Positions 45,117 to 53,842 of a stretch of DNA of 64,000 bases are shown here, one piece after another. Within the stretch, counting starts at the first letter, position 1; each line of letters starts with the position of its first letter. The notes beneath the pieces were generated by a model, which saw only the letters and a list, made by a program, of their open reading frames with translations, did no database searches and was not told where the DNA came from. The position numbers were made by a program, and so were the translations under genes. The stretch is from Thiolinea disciformis DSM 14473 (lineage in GTDB: Bacteria > Pseudomonadota > Gammaproteobacteria > Thiotrichales > Thiotrichaceae): positions 29,822 to 93,821 of the forward strand of contig NZ_AQVE01000016.1 in the NCBI RefSeq assembly GCF_000371925.1, read 5' to 3'.

Positions 45117-47294
45117 TTAATACTTCAACCTCGCAAAATACGTCTTCTGTGCTGCTTCCCTTGCCTGACCCAAGGTTCTAATGCCCATTTCATTTAACAG
45201 CGGAATCATTTTCAAGAATACCTCCGCAGTTACCATGGCATCACCCATGGCCGTATGGCGACCAATAATTGTGACATTAAAACGCTCAGCAATAGCCTCT
45301 AAACGATGCGATTCTTGGTTGGGGTGAATCACAGCGGAAAGCAATAAGGTATCTAAGACAGGATGATCGAATACCACACCAGTTGCCTGTTCTTTCACTT
45401 GCAAACAGCGCATATCAAAAGCCGCATTATGCGCGACCAGAACCGTGTCATTGGCAAACGAGTGGAATGCCGGTAAGACTTGTTGAATGGTGGGTTTACC
45501 TTTGACCATGTCAGGCGTAATACCATGAATCGGTATACCTTCGGGCGGAATGGAGCGTTGCGGATCCACCAATTGCTCAAACCCCTCTTGGTGCAGCAGC
45601 TTATTATTGACGATACGTACCGCCCCCACTTGAATAATTTCATCGCCAGCCGCAGGATTCAAGCCGGTGGTCTCGGTATCAAATACGGTATAGGTTAATT
45701 CCGATAACAAACAATCTTCCAAAGAACGGCTTTGTGCGCTGCTTTGGAATAAATCAAAATCGTAATATTCGGGACGACTTTCAGTACGCAAGAACGCATC
45801 CGAACTTAACTCTTCTTGCGGGGCTGCCATGGGTAGTAATAAACGAAAGAAAGCACGCCCGCCATCCGCCTCGCGTTCAATCCACGAATCACCACTATGC
45901 CGCGCCAATACATCCTGTACGGTCAAGGACATCGTTTCTGAACCTACTCTAATTTGCTCCATTTCCCAACCCAACACGGCTTTGGTATCAGGATAGTCAG
46001 GCTTCCAGAGCAAATCTAAATGCGCACGCTGACCAGCCGCTGCAAGACGCAATTGCAGCGCTTTGACACGGCATTCTTCGTGCAAACGTCCCGCTAAATG
46101 CACCATGGCCTGCAATAAAGAAAAACTCTCTACCTTGAGCCACAAACTACCATCCACTTGATCTAAACTGACTTCAATCGGCAACGCTGCTTGAATGCGT
46201 GTCGAGGCAGCATCCACAAAATCCGCGCCGAGCATATCTTCCAACGGCCAACGCGATCGCAAATTATTGGCAGACGACGCTTGCAATTCGTCAATTTTCT
46301 TGCCTAAACCCTGAATCTCTTCACGCACTACTGCAATTAAACGGTCGCGCATATCCGGCTCTAAATCGGGATATTCCAACACTTCAACCGCCGCTTGGGC
46401 ATTGGCTAAGGCTGCACGACTGCCCTCGGTTAAGGAATACAACACCCGATCTTTTTCTGAATCATCTTCAAAGTCGCGGGTAATATTTTCCAGCAATAAT
46501 ACAAAACCTGTTAAATCCGGTTGCTCTGGTGCTAGGTCTTGGTTCAACACGGCACGGACTGGCGTCATTTGAATCCTTAGTAACTGTCCTGCCTGCGTGG
46601 TCGTCACGAATTGCGCCGACGGTGCTGAAGCTCCGCGCTTGAGGCGGGTTTGGATATTTTCCAAAGCATGAGTGACTAATTTCCGATCCAACACCCCATA
46701 AATAGACCGACCCAAGCCCATTAATTCCACACCACCCGCGACGGCTGGTGCTTTGGATAAGGCTTTAAATTGCATCCGAGCGCGATTGTTATAGAGCAAA
46801 ATGCGCCCATCTAAATTGCATACCACCACACTCTTAGTCAGCTCCGACATCAAGGCTGCTAAACGACTTTTTTCCAATTCAGTATTACGACTCGCCTCTT
46901 GGACGCGTTGATCCATTTCAGTACGTAAGGCTTCCCGTTGATCCACAAGCTGATTAATCACTTCGGTTAATTGGCGATTTTCGGCAGTGCCTTGCGGGGT
47001 GAGGCGACGTTTGACGTCAGTGCCCAGTAAGACTTTGGCATCCTCTGCCAAACGGGCGGGTGCGGTTTTGAACTCAGCAATCAAACGCTTTAAGACTACG
47101 CCGACGGCCACTAAGGAAATCGCCCACATCATAATTAAGAGTACGGCGCGCGGCCCCACAGCGGTAATCACCGCTTGGCGTTCATTTTCTTCCAATGACG
47201 CCCAAATCAGACCACCCGTAACCCCTAACCACAATAAACATACTAAACCAACGACACCTACCCCCATCCACATCCGCCAATCGACACGCCTCAT
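45117..47294 (-). CDS. Membrane-anchored sensor-like protein with DEDDh 3'-5' exonuclease domain
   Basis: A 725-residue protein with two N-terminal membrane helices (about 10-32 and 45-68), a HAMP/coiled-coil-like stretch (about 75-150), a PAS-like region (about 150-280), a degenerate histidine-kinase-like region (about 280-480), and a C-terminal DEDDh exonuclease of the DnaQ type. Catalytic residues are Asp539 and Glu541 in FDTETTG, Asp in AHNAAFDMRCL, and the His/Asp of RHTAMGDAMVT. The same architecture occurs near acetate-utilisation genes and CrbS/CbrA-like kinases in other gammaproteobacteria. Its job is unknown. Its start overlaps the response regulator stop (ATGA), so it is in that operon. 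Confidence 0.8.
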   Translation of the reverse strand: MRRVDWRMWMGVGVVGLVCLLWLGVTGGLIWASLEENERQAVITAVGPRAVLLIMMWAISLVAVGVVLKRLIAEFKTAPARLAEDAKVLLGTDVKRRLTPQGTAENRQLTEVINQLVDQREALRTEMDQRVQEASRNTELEKSRLAALMSELTKSVVVCNLDGRILLYNNRARMQFKALSKAPAVAGGVELMGLGRSIYGVLDRKLVTHALENIQTRLKRGASAPSAQFVTTTQAGQLLRIQMTPVRAVLNQDLAPEQPDLTGFVLLLENITRDFEDDSEKDRVLYSLTEGSRAALANAQAAVEVLEYPDLEPDMRDRLIAVVREEIQGLGKKIDELQASSANNLRSRWPLEDMLGADFVDAASTRIQAALPIEVSLDQVDGSLWLKVESFSLLQAMVHLAGRLHEECRVKALQLRLAAAGQRAHLDLLWKPDYPDTKAVLGWEMEQIRVGSETMSLTVQDVLARHSGDSWIEREADGGRAFFRLLLPMAAPQEELSSDAFLRTESRPEYYDFDLFQSSAQSRSLEDCLLSELTYTVFDTETTGLNPAAGDEIIQVGAVRIVNNKLLHQEGFEQLVDPQRSIPPEGIPIHGITPDMVKGKPTIQQVLPAFHSFANDTVLVAHNAAFDMRCLQVKEQATGVVFDHPVLDTLLLSAVIHPNQESHRLEAIAERFNVTIIGRHTAMGDAMVTAEVFLKMIPLLNEMGIRTLGQAREAAQKTYFARLKY

Positions 47295-47665
47295 GCTAGC
47301 CCCTCCAATAGCTCTTTCACTTTTTGAGCGAGTTCTTTGGTAGAAAACGGCTTGACCATATAAGCATCCGCGCCTAGAGCCATTCCTTTAGCAATATCGG
47401 TATCACGCCCTTTCGCCGTGAGCATCAGAATTAAAGTGTTTTTATAATCCGCGTTAGAACGCACTTCATTGCAAACTTCATAGCCCGTTTTTTTAGGCAT
47501 CATCGCATCCAGCAACACCAGATCAGGTTTTTCGCGTGCAATCGTATCGAGTGCTTCTTGGCCATCTTTCGCGACCACCACTTGATAACCTTCGCGCTTC
47601 ATCAAAAACTCGAGCGACAACAAAATATTCGGCTCATCGTCCGCAATTAAAACTTTACGCGCCAT
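47291..47665 (-). CDS. Receiver-only response regulator
   Basis: A 124-residue CheY-like single receiver domain with the acidic pocket (IADDEP), phosphoacceptor Asp53 (LVLLDAMMP), and Thr/Lys positions (LMLTAKG, VKPFS). There is no output domain. The ATG at 47665 has GAGGAGG upstream and is preferred over 47683. It overlaps the end of the sensor kinase gene and the start of the exonuclease gene, so it is very likely phosphorylated by that kinase. It could pass the signal to the exonuclease-type protein or a separate effector. Confidence 0.93.
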   Translation of the reverse strand: MARKVLIADDEPNILLSLEFLMKREGYQVVVAKDGQEALDTIAREKPDLVLLDAMMPKKTGYEVCNEVRSNADYKNTLILMLTAKGRDTDIAKGMALGADAYMVKPFSTKELAQKVKELLEGLA

Positions 47666-50414
47666 CGGTTTCCTCCTCCTCATGTCGTTGTGATTCTAGC
47701 GTTTGACGTGGCAAGAAAAAGCCAAAAGTCGCACCCTCGCCAAAGATAGAATGTAGCCACATTCGCCCACCGAAATGCTCTACGATTTCGCGGCTAATGG
47801 GCAAACCCAAACCCGTGCCTTGTGGGCGATTATCCGCATCACCCGCTTGGCGAAACTTCTCAAACACTTGCGCCTGTTGTTCAGCACGAATGCCTTGGCC
47901 ATTGTCCTGAACCTCGATCGTAACGCCCTCAGGTGCATCTTGTATATTCACAATGACGCGCCCCGTGCCACTGGGTACAAACTTCAGGGCATTCGACAAC
48001 AGATTCAGCATCACCTGCACCAAACGATCTGCATCCGCTCGGATCGCTGGGACAGGGTTTGTGCCCTGTACGATTAACTCAACGTCACGCTCACGATAAC
48101 TGCCGGAAATACTATTCACGGCCTGCTGGACAATCGCGTGCATATCAATATCACTGTTATGCCATTCCGCGTGCCCTGCCTCAATCTTAGCCATATCCAA
48201 AACTTGATTAACCAGCCGCCCCAAACGCTCGGCTTCCGCCACAATAATACTCAAAAACTGCTGGCGCTGTTCGGCTGGCATGTCCTCATCATCTAGCATC
48301 ATTTCAGTCAATGCACGGATCGATGTCAAAGGAGTACGTAATTCATGGGTCACCGACGACATAAAATCATCTTTTAAATGATCAAGACTTTTGAGTTGCT
48401 CATTCGCGGCGCGCAATTCGGCAGTCGCACGTTCTAAGGAAGCCGATTTTTCTTCCAAGGCTTGCGAGTAAGCGCGTAATTGCGAAGCCTCATCCAGAAT
48501 GCGTAACACATCATCTACATTCAGCGCTTCTTCTTCGACTACTGAAGACACCATCACACGAGCTGAGGCACTACCAATAGCACCCGCCAATTGTGTTTCA
48601 ACAAACTGCACTAAACGCCCATCGGGTTTAATCTGCTCAATCCGCCCTAAGCCACGCTGGCGTGCATATTCATTAAATAATTGCTCGGACTTTAGCTTAC
48701 CCAAAAAGCGCTCCGTCAAGGAACGTAAATCACTCAGCTTTGCTTGTCCTTGCCAAAATACCGGATGGCTAGACGCTGTACGATCGAAGACATCAACAAA
48801 GAGTAAGGCCTGACTGGTTTCTGCCGCAGAAGGACGTTGCCACAAAGAAATTCCCACATAAGCGCTCACATTGGCGAATAAACTCCAAAACAGCGAATGG
48901 GTGAGATTATCCATCCCCGTTAAACCCAAGAACTGCTCAGGCTTAAGCCAGCTAATGCCCCAAGGGCCAAGTTTCAGAAAATCAGCACTCACCCAACCCG
49001 ATTTCGCCAATGATGGCAACATTAAGGTATAAGCCCAGAACGCGAAGCCGAGCAATAAACCTACAGCTACCCCCGTATGTGTGCCACCTTTCCAATACAT
49101 TCCACCTAAAGCAGCCGGAGCGAATTGCGCTACCGCAGCAAAACTAATCAAGCCAATACTCACCAGCGCATAAGCCTCACCGGCTAGATGAAAATACAGA
49201 TAGCCCAGTAGCAAAATGCCCAGAATGGCACTGCGCCGAATGAATAATAAAAGCTGGGTTAAATCACCACTCGAGCGCTCTTGGAAACGTTTAGTACGCA
49301 ATAACACCGGCATCACCAAATCATTGCAGACCATGGTTGATACTGCGATAGCTTCAACAATAACCATGCCAGTTGATGCAGACAAGCCCCCCACAAACAC
49401 CAATAACGCTAGATAGGTGTAGCCATGCTCCAACGGCAACGATAAAACAAATAATTCAGGGTTCGCTTCACCCACGCCAAAATGGAGTAACCCGCCTAAG
49501 GCTATCGGCAATACGAAAATATTAATCAGCAACAGGTAAAGCGGAAACACCCATACCGCACGCTTCAAATAGCGCTCATCGACATTTTCCACTACCATGA
49601 CTTGGAATTGGCGCGGTAAAAAAATCACCGACAGCATCGCGAGCAATAACAGCGCAAACCATTGTGAATAGGCATAAGTGCTAGTTTGTTTAAAATTCAG
49701 CAATCCCGCTAATGTTTCATTGGCGTGAGCTTGGCTGAAAATATCGCTGAAGCCATTGAATAAGCCATAAGTGACGAAAATGCCTACCGCGAGAAAAGCC
49801 ACCAATTTGATCACCGATTCAAAAGCAATCGCCGCCACCATACCTTCGTGGCGTTCGGTGCTATCCAAATGGCGCGTGCCAAACATAATCGTGAAACCGG
49901 CTAAAGCCAATGCCACGTATAAGGTACTGTCTTGCCACCAGAACGGCTTTTCTACAAGGGTCGTAACAGGCACCGTTAACGCCGCATAGGCACTAGAAAT
50001 ACCTTTTAATTGCAAAGCAATATAAGGCACAATGCCAACTACGGTAATCAGCGTCACCAAGCCCGCCAACCACGGGCTTTTGCCATAACGGCTGCCAATA
50101 AAGTCGGCAATCGACGTAATACGATAAGTTTTGGCAATACGAATCATCTTGCGTAGCACTAGCCACGCCAAAATCATCGCCAGCATGGGACCCAAGTAAA
50201 TTGGTAGAAACCACACGCCCGCACTGGCCGCACGTCCCACGCTCCCGAAATAAGTCCAAGCCGTGCAATAAACCGCCATCGACAAGGCATAAATCCAAGG
50301 ATTAGCAATGACCGATTGGCCCATGGCAGCACGCCGATCCGCCAACCATGCAATCACGAACAGCATCAATAAATAAGCGAAGGAGGCTGCTAATACGACT
50401 GATGGTGCAATCAT
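47655..50414 (-). CDS. Sensor histidine kinase with Na+/solute-symporter domain (CrbS/CbrA type)
   Basis: A 919-residue hybrid. Residues about 1-480 form a sodium:solute symporter (SSS/SLC5) domain with about 13 helices (GSVGRAASAGVWFLPIYLGP, GLSASTGMVIVEAIAVSTM). A cytoplasmic linker and coiled coil follow, then HisKA with His690 (SSVTHELRTPL) and an HATPase domain with N, G1 and G2 boxes (NLLSNALKFVP, VQDNGQGI, GTGLGLPIS). Kinases of this type include CbrA (histidine and carbon/nitrogen balance) and CrbS (acetate switch). Which ligand this one senses cannot be told. The gene order with DUF294, exonuclease and receiver genes resembles the acetate-linked type. Confidence 0.93.
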   Translation of the reverse strand: MIAPSVVLAASFAYLLMLFVIAWLADRRAAMGQSVIANPWIYALSMAVYCTAWTYFGSVGRAASAGVWFLPIYLGPMLAMILAWLVLRKMIRIAKTYRITSIADFIGSRYGKSPWLAGLVTLITVVGIVPYIALQLKGISSAYAALTVPVTTLVEKPFWWQDSTLYVALALAGFTIMFGTRHLDSTERHEGMVAAIAFESVIKLVAFLAVGIFVTYGLFNGFSDIFSQAHANETLAGLLNFKQTSTYAYSQWFALLLLAMLSVIFLPRQFQVMVVENVDERYLKRAVWVFPLYLLLINIFVLPIALGGLLHFGVGEANPELFVLSLPLEHGYTYLALLVFVGGLSASTGMVIVEAIAVSTMVCNDLVMPVLLRTKRFQERSSGDLTQLLLFIRRSAILGILLLGYLYFHLAGEAYALVSIGLISFAAVAQFAPAALGGMYWKGGTHTGVAVGLLLGFAFWAYTLMLPSLAKSGWVSADFLKLGPWGISWLKPEQFLGLTGMDNLTHSLFWSLFANVSAYVGISLWQRPSAAETSQALLFVDVFDRTASSHPVFWQGQAKLSDLRSLTERFLGKLKSEQLFNEYARQRGLGRIEQIKPDGRLVQFVETQLAGAIGSASARVMVSSVVEEEALNVDDVLRILDEASQLRAYSQALEEKSASLERATAELRAANEQLKSLDHLKDDFMSSVTHELRTPLTSIRALTEMMLDDEDMPAEQRQQFLSIIVAEAERLGRLVNQVLDMAKIEAGHAEWHNSDIDMHAIVQQAVNSISGSYRERDVELIVQGTNPVPAIRADADRLVQVMLNLLSNALKFVPSGTGRVIVNIQDAPEGVTIEVQDNGQGIRAEQQAQVFEKFRQAGDADNRPQGTGLGLPISREIVEHFGGRMWLHSIFGEGATFGFFLPRQTLESQRHEEEETDGA

Positions 50415-50426
50415 GTGATCTGCTCC

Positions 50427-50621
50427 TTATTCATAGCGTTCCATCAACCACGCTAAGCCCACGATCAGCACTGCCCAAATCCCAAATAAAGCGCTGGGAA
50501 AAATAGGAAGCCCCCAAAGAAAGGCTGACTGATCCCATAAAGCCAATAGCGGAAAATTGAGCAAAGCCCACGCTAATAGAAATAATGCGACTAAGCGTTC
50601 GGCGGTCATACCTCGTAACAT
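50427..50621 (-). CDS. Small two-helix membrane protein of the kinase cluster
   Basis: A 64-residue protein with two membrane helices (VALFLLAWALLNFPLLALWD and FGIWAVLIVGLAWLM). The ATG at 50621 has a strong GAGGAGG ribosome site; the longer frame to 50675 would start inside the DUF294 gene. It starts 12 bp after the DUF294 stop and ends 13 bp before the kinase start. Similar small proteins accompany SSS-kinase genes in other genomes and may modulate the sensor's symporter domain (inference). Confidence 0.7.
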   Translation of the reverse strand: MLRGMTAERLVALFLLAWALLNFPLLALWDQSAFLWGLPIFPSALFGIWAVLIVGLAWLMERYE

Positions 50622-50632
50622 ATTGCCCTCCT

Positions 50633-51733
50633 CTAGCCTCCAAAATAATCGGCTTGATAGCGTTTGGCTAAACACCCCTGTGCTTCAATAATTGCTTTAA
50701 ACGCATACCGTAAATAACGCTGTTCCAAACTTGATACTTGCTCCAGCTCGATATAATGATCGGGTTCTTTGCCTTGCGCGATCTGCTTCGCTTGATTCCG
50801 CAAACGCAAAGTACTGATGAAATCAAATGCCTCACGCAAATCCGTCAACCGTGCCGCTTCCATACGATCTTTGTGTTGTGACAACTGCGATAAACGATCA
50901 TAGGTATTTAAGATCGGCGAACCACTCGCTAACGCATACACGCGTGCTAAGTCAGTGACAGGTGCAATTCCATGTTTCTTTAAATTAACCACGCGCCGAC
51001 CGTCCCCAAGACGCTCTTGGACAATATTTTTGAAGAAACCAAACGGCGGCTGAAAGCGCAAGGCATTGCCTGCCATGAATGCTTTAAATTGGCTATTGCT
51101 AGCAGCACGACGCAACATTTCCTGCTGTAAGGCTTCAAATAAATCGTGTGTACCATACAAACAGCGTAGGTCAAAAAAGATACTGGCGTTCAATAAGGCC
51201 TCAGGGCGTGGAACTTCAATCCATTGGCGGAATTGCTCACGCCATGCACTCAAGGTCATACGCCACGCAGGATTGGTCGCCATGATATTACCAGGGCAAT
51301 ATAGATAGCCACATTGCGCTAAACCATCACTGACCCAATTGGCTAAACTAAGGAAATACTCACCGTGCTCAGCCTCTTGGTAAGCATCGTGCAGCAATAA
51401 ACCATTGTCTTGATCAGAATGTGCAGTTTGTTCTTGGCGCGCCATAGACCCTGCCACCACAAAAGCATAAGGAATGGGCGGCAAGCCGAATTGTGCCTCG
51501 CCCAACTGCAATAAACGACAGGAAATGGCTTCGCCAATAGCACTGATCGTATGAGCAACAGGATAAGCGCTAAAACGGGCGGCAACAAATTGTTGCAATA
51601 ACAGCGGTACACACTGGCTCAGTGTGCATAAACTAGCTAGATCAGGAGCTTGATAAATAGCATCCAAGGATACTAAGGTTTTTAAAGAATGTGATAATGA
51701 CGCGCACGAAGACTCTGTGCTAACCAGCTCCAA
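50633..51733 (-). CDS. DUF294 nucleotidyltransferase-like protein
   Basis: A 366-residue protein with the DUF294 putative nucleotidyltransferase core (VVAGSMARQEQTAHSDQDNG, giving the GS-x...SDxD motif) followed by the DUF294 C-terminal substrate-binding domain (HKDRMEAARLTDLREAFDFI). The fold is related to the uridylyltransferase end of GlnD. Most relatives carry cNMP-binding and CBS domains in front, which are missing here. It is the first gene of the cluster with the sensor kinase, so its promoter should lie in the repeat-rich region upstream. Substrate unknown. Confidence 0.8.
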   Translation of the reverse strand: MELVSTESSCASLSHSLKTLVSLDAIYQAPDLASLCTLSQCVPLLLQQFVAARFSAYPVAHTISAIGEAISCRLLQLGEAQFGLPPIPYAFVVAGSMARQEQTAHSDQDNGLLLHDAYQEAEHGEYFLSLANWVSDGLAQCGYLYCPGNIMATNPAWRMTLSAWREQFRQWIEVPRPEALLNASIFFDLRCLYGTHDLFEALQQEMLRRAASNSQFKAFMAGNALRFQPPFGFFKNIVQERLGDGRRVVNLKKHGIAPVTDLARVYALASGSPILNTYDRLSQLSQHKDRMEAARLTDLREAFDFISTLRLRNQAKQIAQGKEPDHYIELEQVSSLEQRYLRYAFKAIIEAQGCLAKRYQADYFGG

Positions 51734-51756
51734 GTTCTCCTCCTAGTTTTAAGCGC

Positions 51757-51825
51757 TAGGCTAGAACAACACCCCTAGTCAGCCATTGATCAACCATCGA
51801 CAGCACGAAGGGGGTTGTTAGCCTA
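51757..51825. repeat. Imperfect inverted repeat, arms about 17-20 bp
   Basis: The left arm 51757-51776 (TAGGCTAGAACAACACCCCT) matches the reverse complement of the right arm 51809-51825 (AGGGGGTTGTTAGCCTA) apart from three extra bases. The loop is 32 nt. It lies just upstream of the DUF294 operon, in its probable promoter or leader region. It could be an operator or a structured leader; nothing decides this. Confidence 0.65.
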
Positions 51826-51871
51826 ACTATGGGTAAGCGTGAGCATAGCATAGTTCAACTGGATAAGCGCC

Positions 51872-51928
51872 TAGCGCTACGTCAAGACTTTTCGAAAAAT
51901 AGGCACAGGCAAGTCTTGACAAGCGCTA
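51872..51928. repeat. Inverted repeat overlapping the tRNA-Phe promoter
   Basis: The arms are TAGCGCT (51872-51878) plus GTCAAGACTT (51881-51890), and AAGTCTTGAC (51911-51920) plus AGCGCTA (51922-51928). The inner 10 bp and outer 7 bp are perfect; the only irregularity is 2 nt versus 1 nt between them. The 20-nt loop is AT-rich. The right arm contains the -35 hexamer of the tRNA promoter, so a protein bound here could affect tRNA-Phe transcription. Confidence 0.75.
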
Positions 51929-51944
51929 ACTAAACGGCTTTAAT
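51916..51944 (+). promoter_or_regulatory. Sigma-70 promoter of tRNA-Phe
   Basis: TTGACA (51916-51921) and TTTAAT (51939-51944) are separated by exactly 17 bp. Initiation would be about 7 nt further, near 51951, a few bases before the mature tRNA 5' end at 51957. A GC-rich segment (GGCGACC) after the -10 box looks like a stringent discriminator, usual for stable RNA promoters. Confidence 0.78.
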
Positions 51945-51956
51945 GGCGACCTTTCC

Positions 51957-52032
<76 letters not shown>

Positions 52033-52047
52033 TTTTTATACCCTCAT

Positions 52048-52347
52048 ATGCCCAGCAAGCCTAATAGCTCCAGTACTTGCCCACTTTGTAAACGTAGTAC
52101 TCCTATTACTTTTCACCATCTTATTCCTCGAAAACTCCATCGCCGTACTCATTTCCGCAAACATTACACCAAAGACATTTTGAATCAAGGTATTGATATT
52201 TGTCGCGCCTGCCATAATGGCATTCACAAGCTTTATGATGAAATGCACTTGGGGAAACATCTGAATACGTTAGAGACTTTGCAGGCGGATGAAGCGCTAG
52301 CAGCGCATTTTGCTTGGGTAGCGCGTCAGAAGATTAATTTATCGTAA
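52048..52347 (+). CDS. Small HNH-like zinc protein
   Basis: A 99-residue protein with CPLCKR at the N-terminus, HHLIPRKLHRR (the HH of an HNH motif) and CRACHNGIHKL, which together form an HNH nuclease-like beta-beta-alpha-metal site. It begins at ATG 52048, only 15 bp after tRNA-Phe; the longer frame would run into the tRNA. It may be transcribed from the tRNA promoter. Similar short HNH proteins are common, often without a known role. Nuclease activity is inferred from the motif only. Confidence 0.7.
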   Translation: MPSKPNSSSTCPLCKRSTPITFHHLIPRKLHRRTHFRKHYTKDILNQGIDICRACHNGIHKLYDEMHLGKHLNTLETLQADEALAAHFAWVARQKINLS

Positions 52348-52460
52348 TCAAAACAAGAATTTTCATAGCCTACTGAGAAAAAGAATGCAGATGACATACT
52401 TTTACGCTATGCTTTCTACCCATTTTTCGAGCCCCACTAGAATACTCGGAAATTCCTCGG

Positions 52461-52568
52461 TCTGAGGAGCGTTGCAACGGGATTTCCCGCTAGGCTCAGA
52501 TCGTTGACACAAAACATAACGGCGCTCAGTCATCATTAATAGTTTATAGGAGATTGATAATGACTGAG
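52461..52568 (+). promoter_or_regulatory. SAH riboswitch upstream of metK
   Basis: The conserved SAH aptamer core is present: TCTGAGGAGCGTTGCAACGG and GCTAGGCTCAGA. P1 pairs TCTGAG (52461-52466) with CTCAGA (52495-52500). P2 is the CGGGA/TCCCG hairpin. The pseudoknot helix P4 pairs GAGCG (52467-52471) with CGCTC (52523-52527). CTCAGTC (52525-52531), which shares three bases with P4, is also perfectly complementary to GACTGAG (52562-52568) at the metK start. That alternative hairpin encloses the AGGAG site (52548-52552). Binding of SAH should favour P4 and free the start: an ON switch (inference consistent with known SAH riboswitches). Confidence 0.9.
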
Positions 52569-53720
52569 GCGTACTTGTTCACCTCTGAGTCTGTATCAGA
52601 AGGCCATCCCGACAAAATGTGCGATCAGATTTCTGACGCAATTTTGGATGCGATTCTGGCGAAAGATAAATATGCCCGTGTGGCTTGCGAAACCTTGACT
52701 AAAACCGGTATGGTCGTTTTAGCAGGTGAAATTACTACCACTGCTGAAATCGATTATGAAAACATCGTGCGTGGCGTGGTTAACGACATCGGCTATAACA
52801 ATTCTGAAATCGGGTTCGACGGTCATACTTGTGCGGTTATCAATGCATTAGGCAAGCAATCGCCAGACATCGCAATGGGTGTAGACCGTGCTAAGCCAGA
52901 AGATCAAGGCGCGGGCGACCAAGGTTTAATGTTTGGTTATGCCAGCAATGAAACCGACGTATTAATGCCAGCCGCGTTAACTTATGCGCACCTGATGGTA
53001 AAAAAACAAGCTGAAGTACGTAAAAATGGTACGCTGCCTTGGTTACGCCCTGACGCAAAATCACAAGTTACCGTGCGCTATGAAAATGGCAAAATTGTGG
53101 CGATTGATGCGGTGGTTTTATCAACCCAACACAATCCAGAAATCAGTTTAGAAGACTTACGTGGCGCAGTATTAGAGCATGTGATTAAGCCTGTATTACC
53201 GGCTGAATGGTTACATGCTGGCACTCAGTATCACATTAACCCAACGGGCAACTTCGTTATCGGCGGCCCAGTGGGTGACTGTGGTTTGACTGGCCGCAAA
53301 ATTATTGTGGATAGTTACGGCGGGATGGCGCGTCATGGTGGTGGTGCCTTCTCCGGTAAAGACCCTTCCAAAGTTGACCGTTCTGCGGCGTATGCGGGTC
53401 GTTATGTCGCGAAGAATATTGTGGCGGCTGGTTTAGCAGAGCGCTGCGAAATCCAAGTTTCTTATGCGATTGGTGTTGCTCAACCGACCTCCATTACGGT
53501 TGAAACCTTTGGGACTAACAAAGTCGATACCCAATTAATTACTAAATTAGTACGCGAACATTTTGACTTACGCCCTTATGGTATTACTAAAATGCTAGAC
53601 CTATTGCGCCCGATTTATCGCGGTACAGCAAGTTATGGTCACTTTGGTCGTAACGATTTAGATTTGCCGTGGGAAAAAACTGATAAAGCCGCTGCTTTAC
53701 GTTCTGCTGCTGGTCTATAA
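52560..53720 (+). CDS. metK: S-adenosylmethionine synthetase
   Basis: Makes S-adenosylmethionine from methionine and ATP. The 386-residue protein has the family motifs: [17 protein letters not shown] at the N-terminus, [12 protein letters not shown] in the centre and [19 protein letters not shown] at the phosphate-binding loop. Start ATG 52560 has AGGAG 7 nt upstream; the TTG at 52554 is not needed. It is preceded by an SAH riboswitch and followed after 11 bp by a second one in front of ahcY. The two genes, which start and finish the SAM cycle, are likely co-transcribed, since there is little room for a separate promoter. Confidence 0.98.
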   Translation: MTEAYLFTSESVSEGHPDKMCDQISDAILDAILAKDKYARVACETLTKTGMVVLAGEITTTAEIDYENIVRGVVNDIGYNNSEIGFDGHTCAVINALGKQSPDIAMGVDRAKPEDQGAGDQGLMFGYASNETDVLMPAALTYAHLMVKKQAEVRKNGTLPWLRPDAKSQVTVRYENGKIVAIDAVVLSTQHNPEISLEDLRGAVLEHVIKPVLPAEWLHAGTQYHINPTGNFVIGGPVGDCGLTGRKIIVDSYGGMARHGGGAFSGKDPSKVDRSAAYAGRYVAKNIVAAGLAERCEIQVSYAIGVAQPTSITVETFGTNKVDTQLITKLVREHFDLRPYGITKMLDLLRPIYRGTASYGHFGRNDLDLPWEKTDKAAALRSAAGL

Positions 53721-53731
53721 CGTTTTCCTCA

Positions 53732-53842
53732 GCCTGAGGAGCGCTGCAACGGTTAGCAATAAATCTTGCTAACCGCTAGGCTCAGGCGATCATTCCTTGA
53801 TTAACTGCGCTCATTCAATTGAAACATTCGGAGATTGAATGA
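53732..53842 (+). promoter_or_regulatory. SAH riboswitch upstream of ahcY
   Basis: A second SAH aptamer. P1 pairs GCCTGAG (53732-53738) with CTCAGGC (53781-53787). P2 pairs GGTTAGCAA (53751-53759) with TTGCTAACC (53766-53774). P4 pairs GAGCGC (53739-53744) with GCGCTC (53807-53812). The conserved GAGGAGCGCTGCAACGG and GCTAGGCTC are present. TCATTCAAT (53811-53819) can pair perfectly with ATTGAATGA (53834-53842), placing the ahcY GGAG site (53830-53833) in the loop and its ATG in the stem. This hairpin overlaps P4 by two bases, so ligand-bound P4 should compete with it and switch expression on. Confidence 0.93.
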
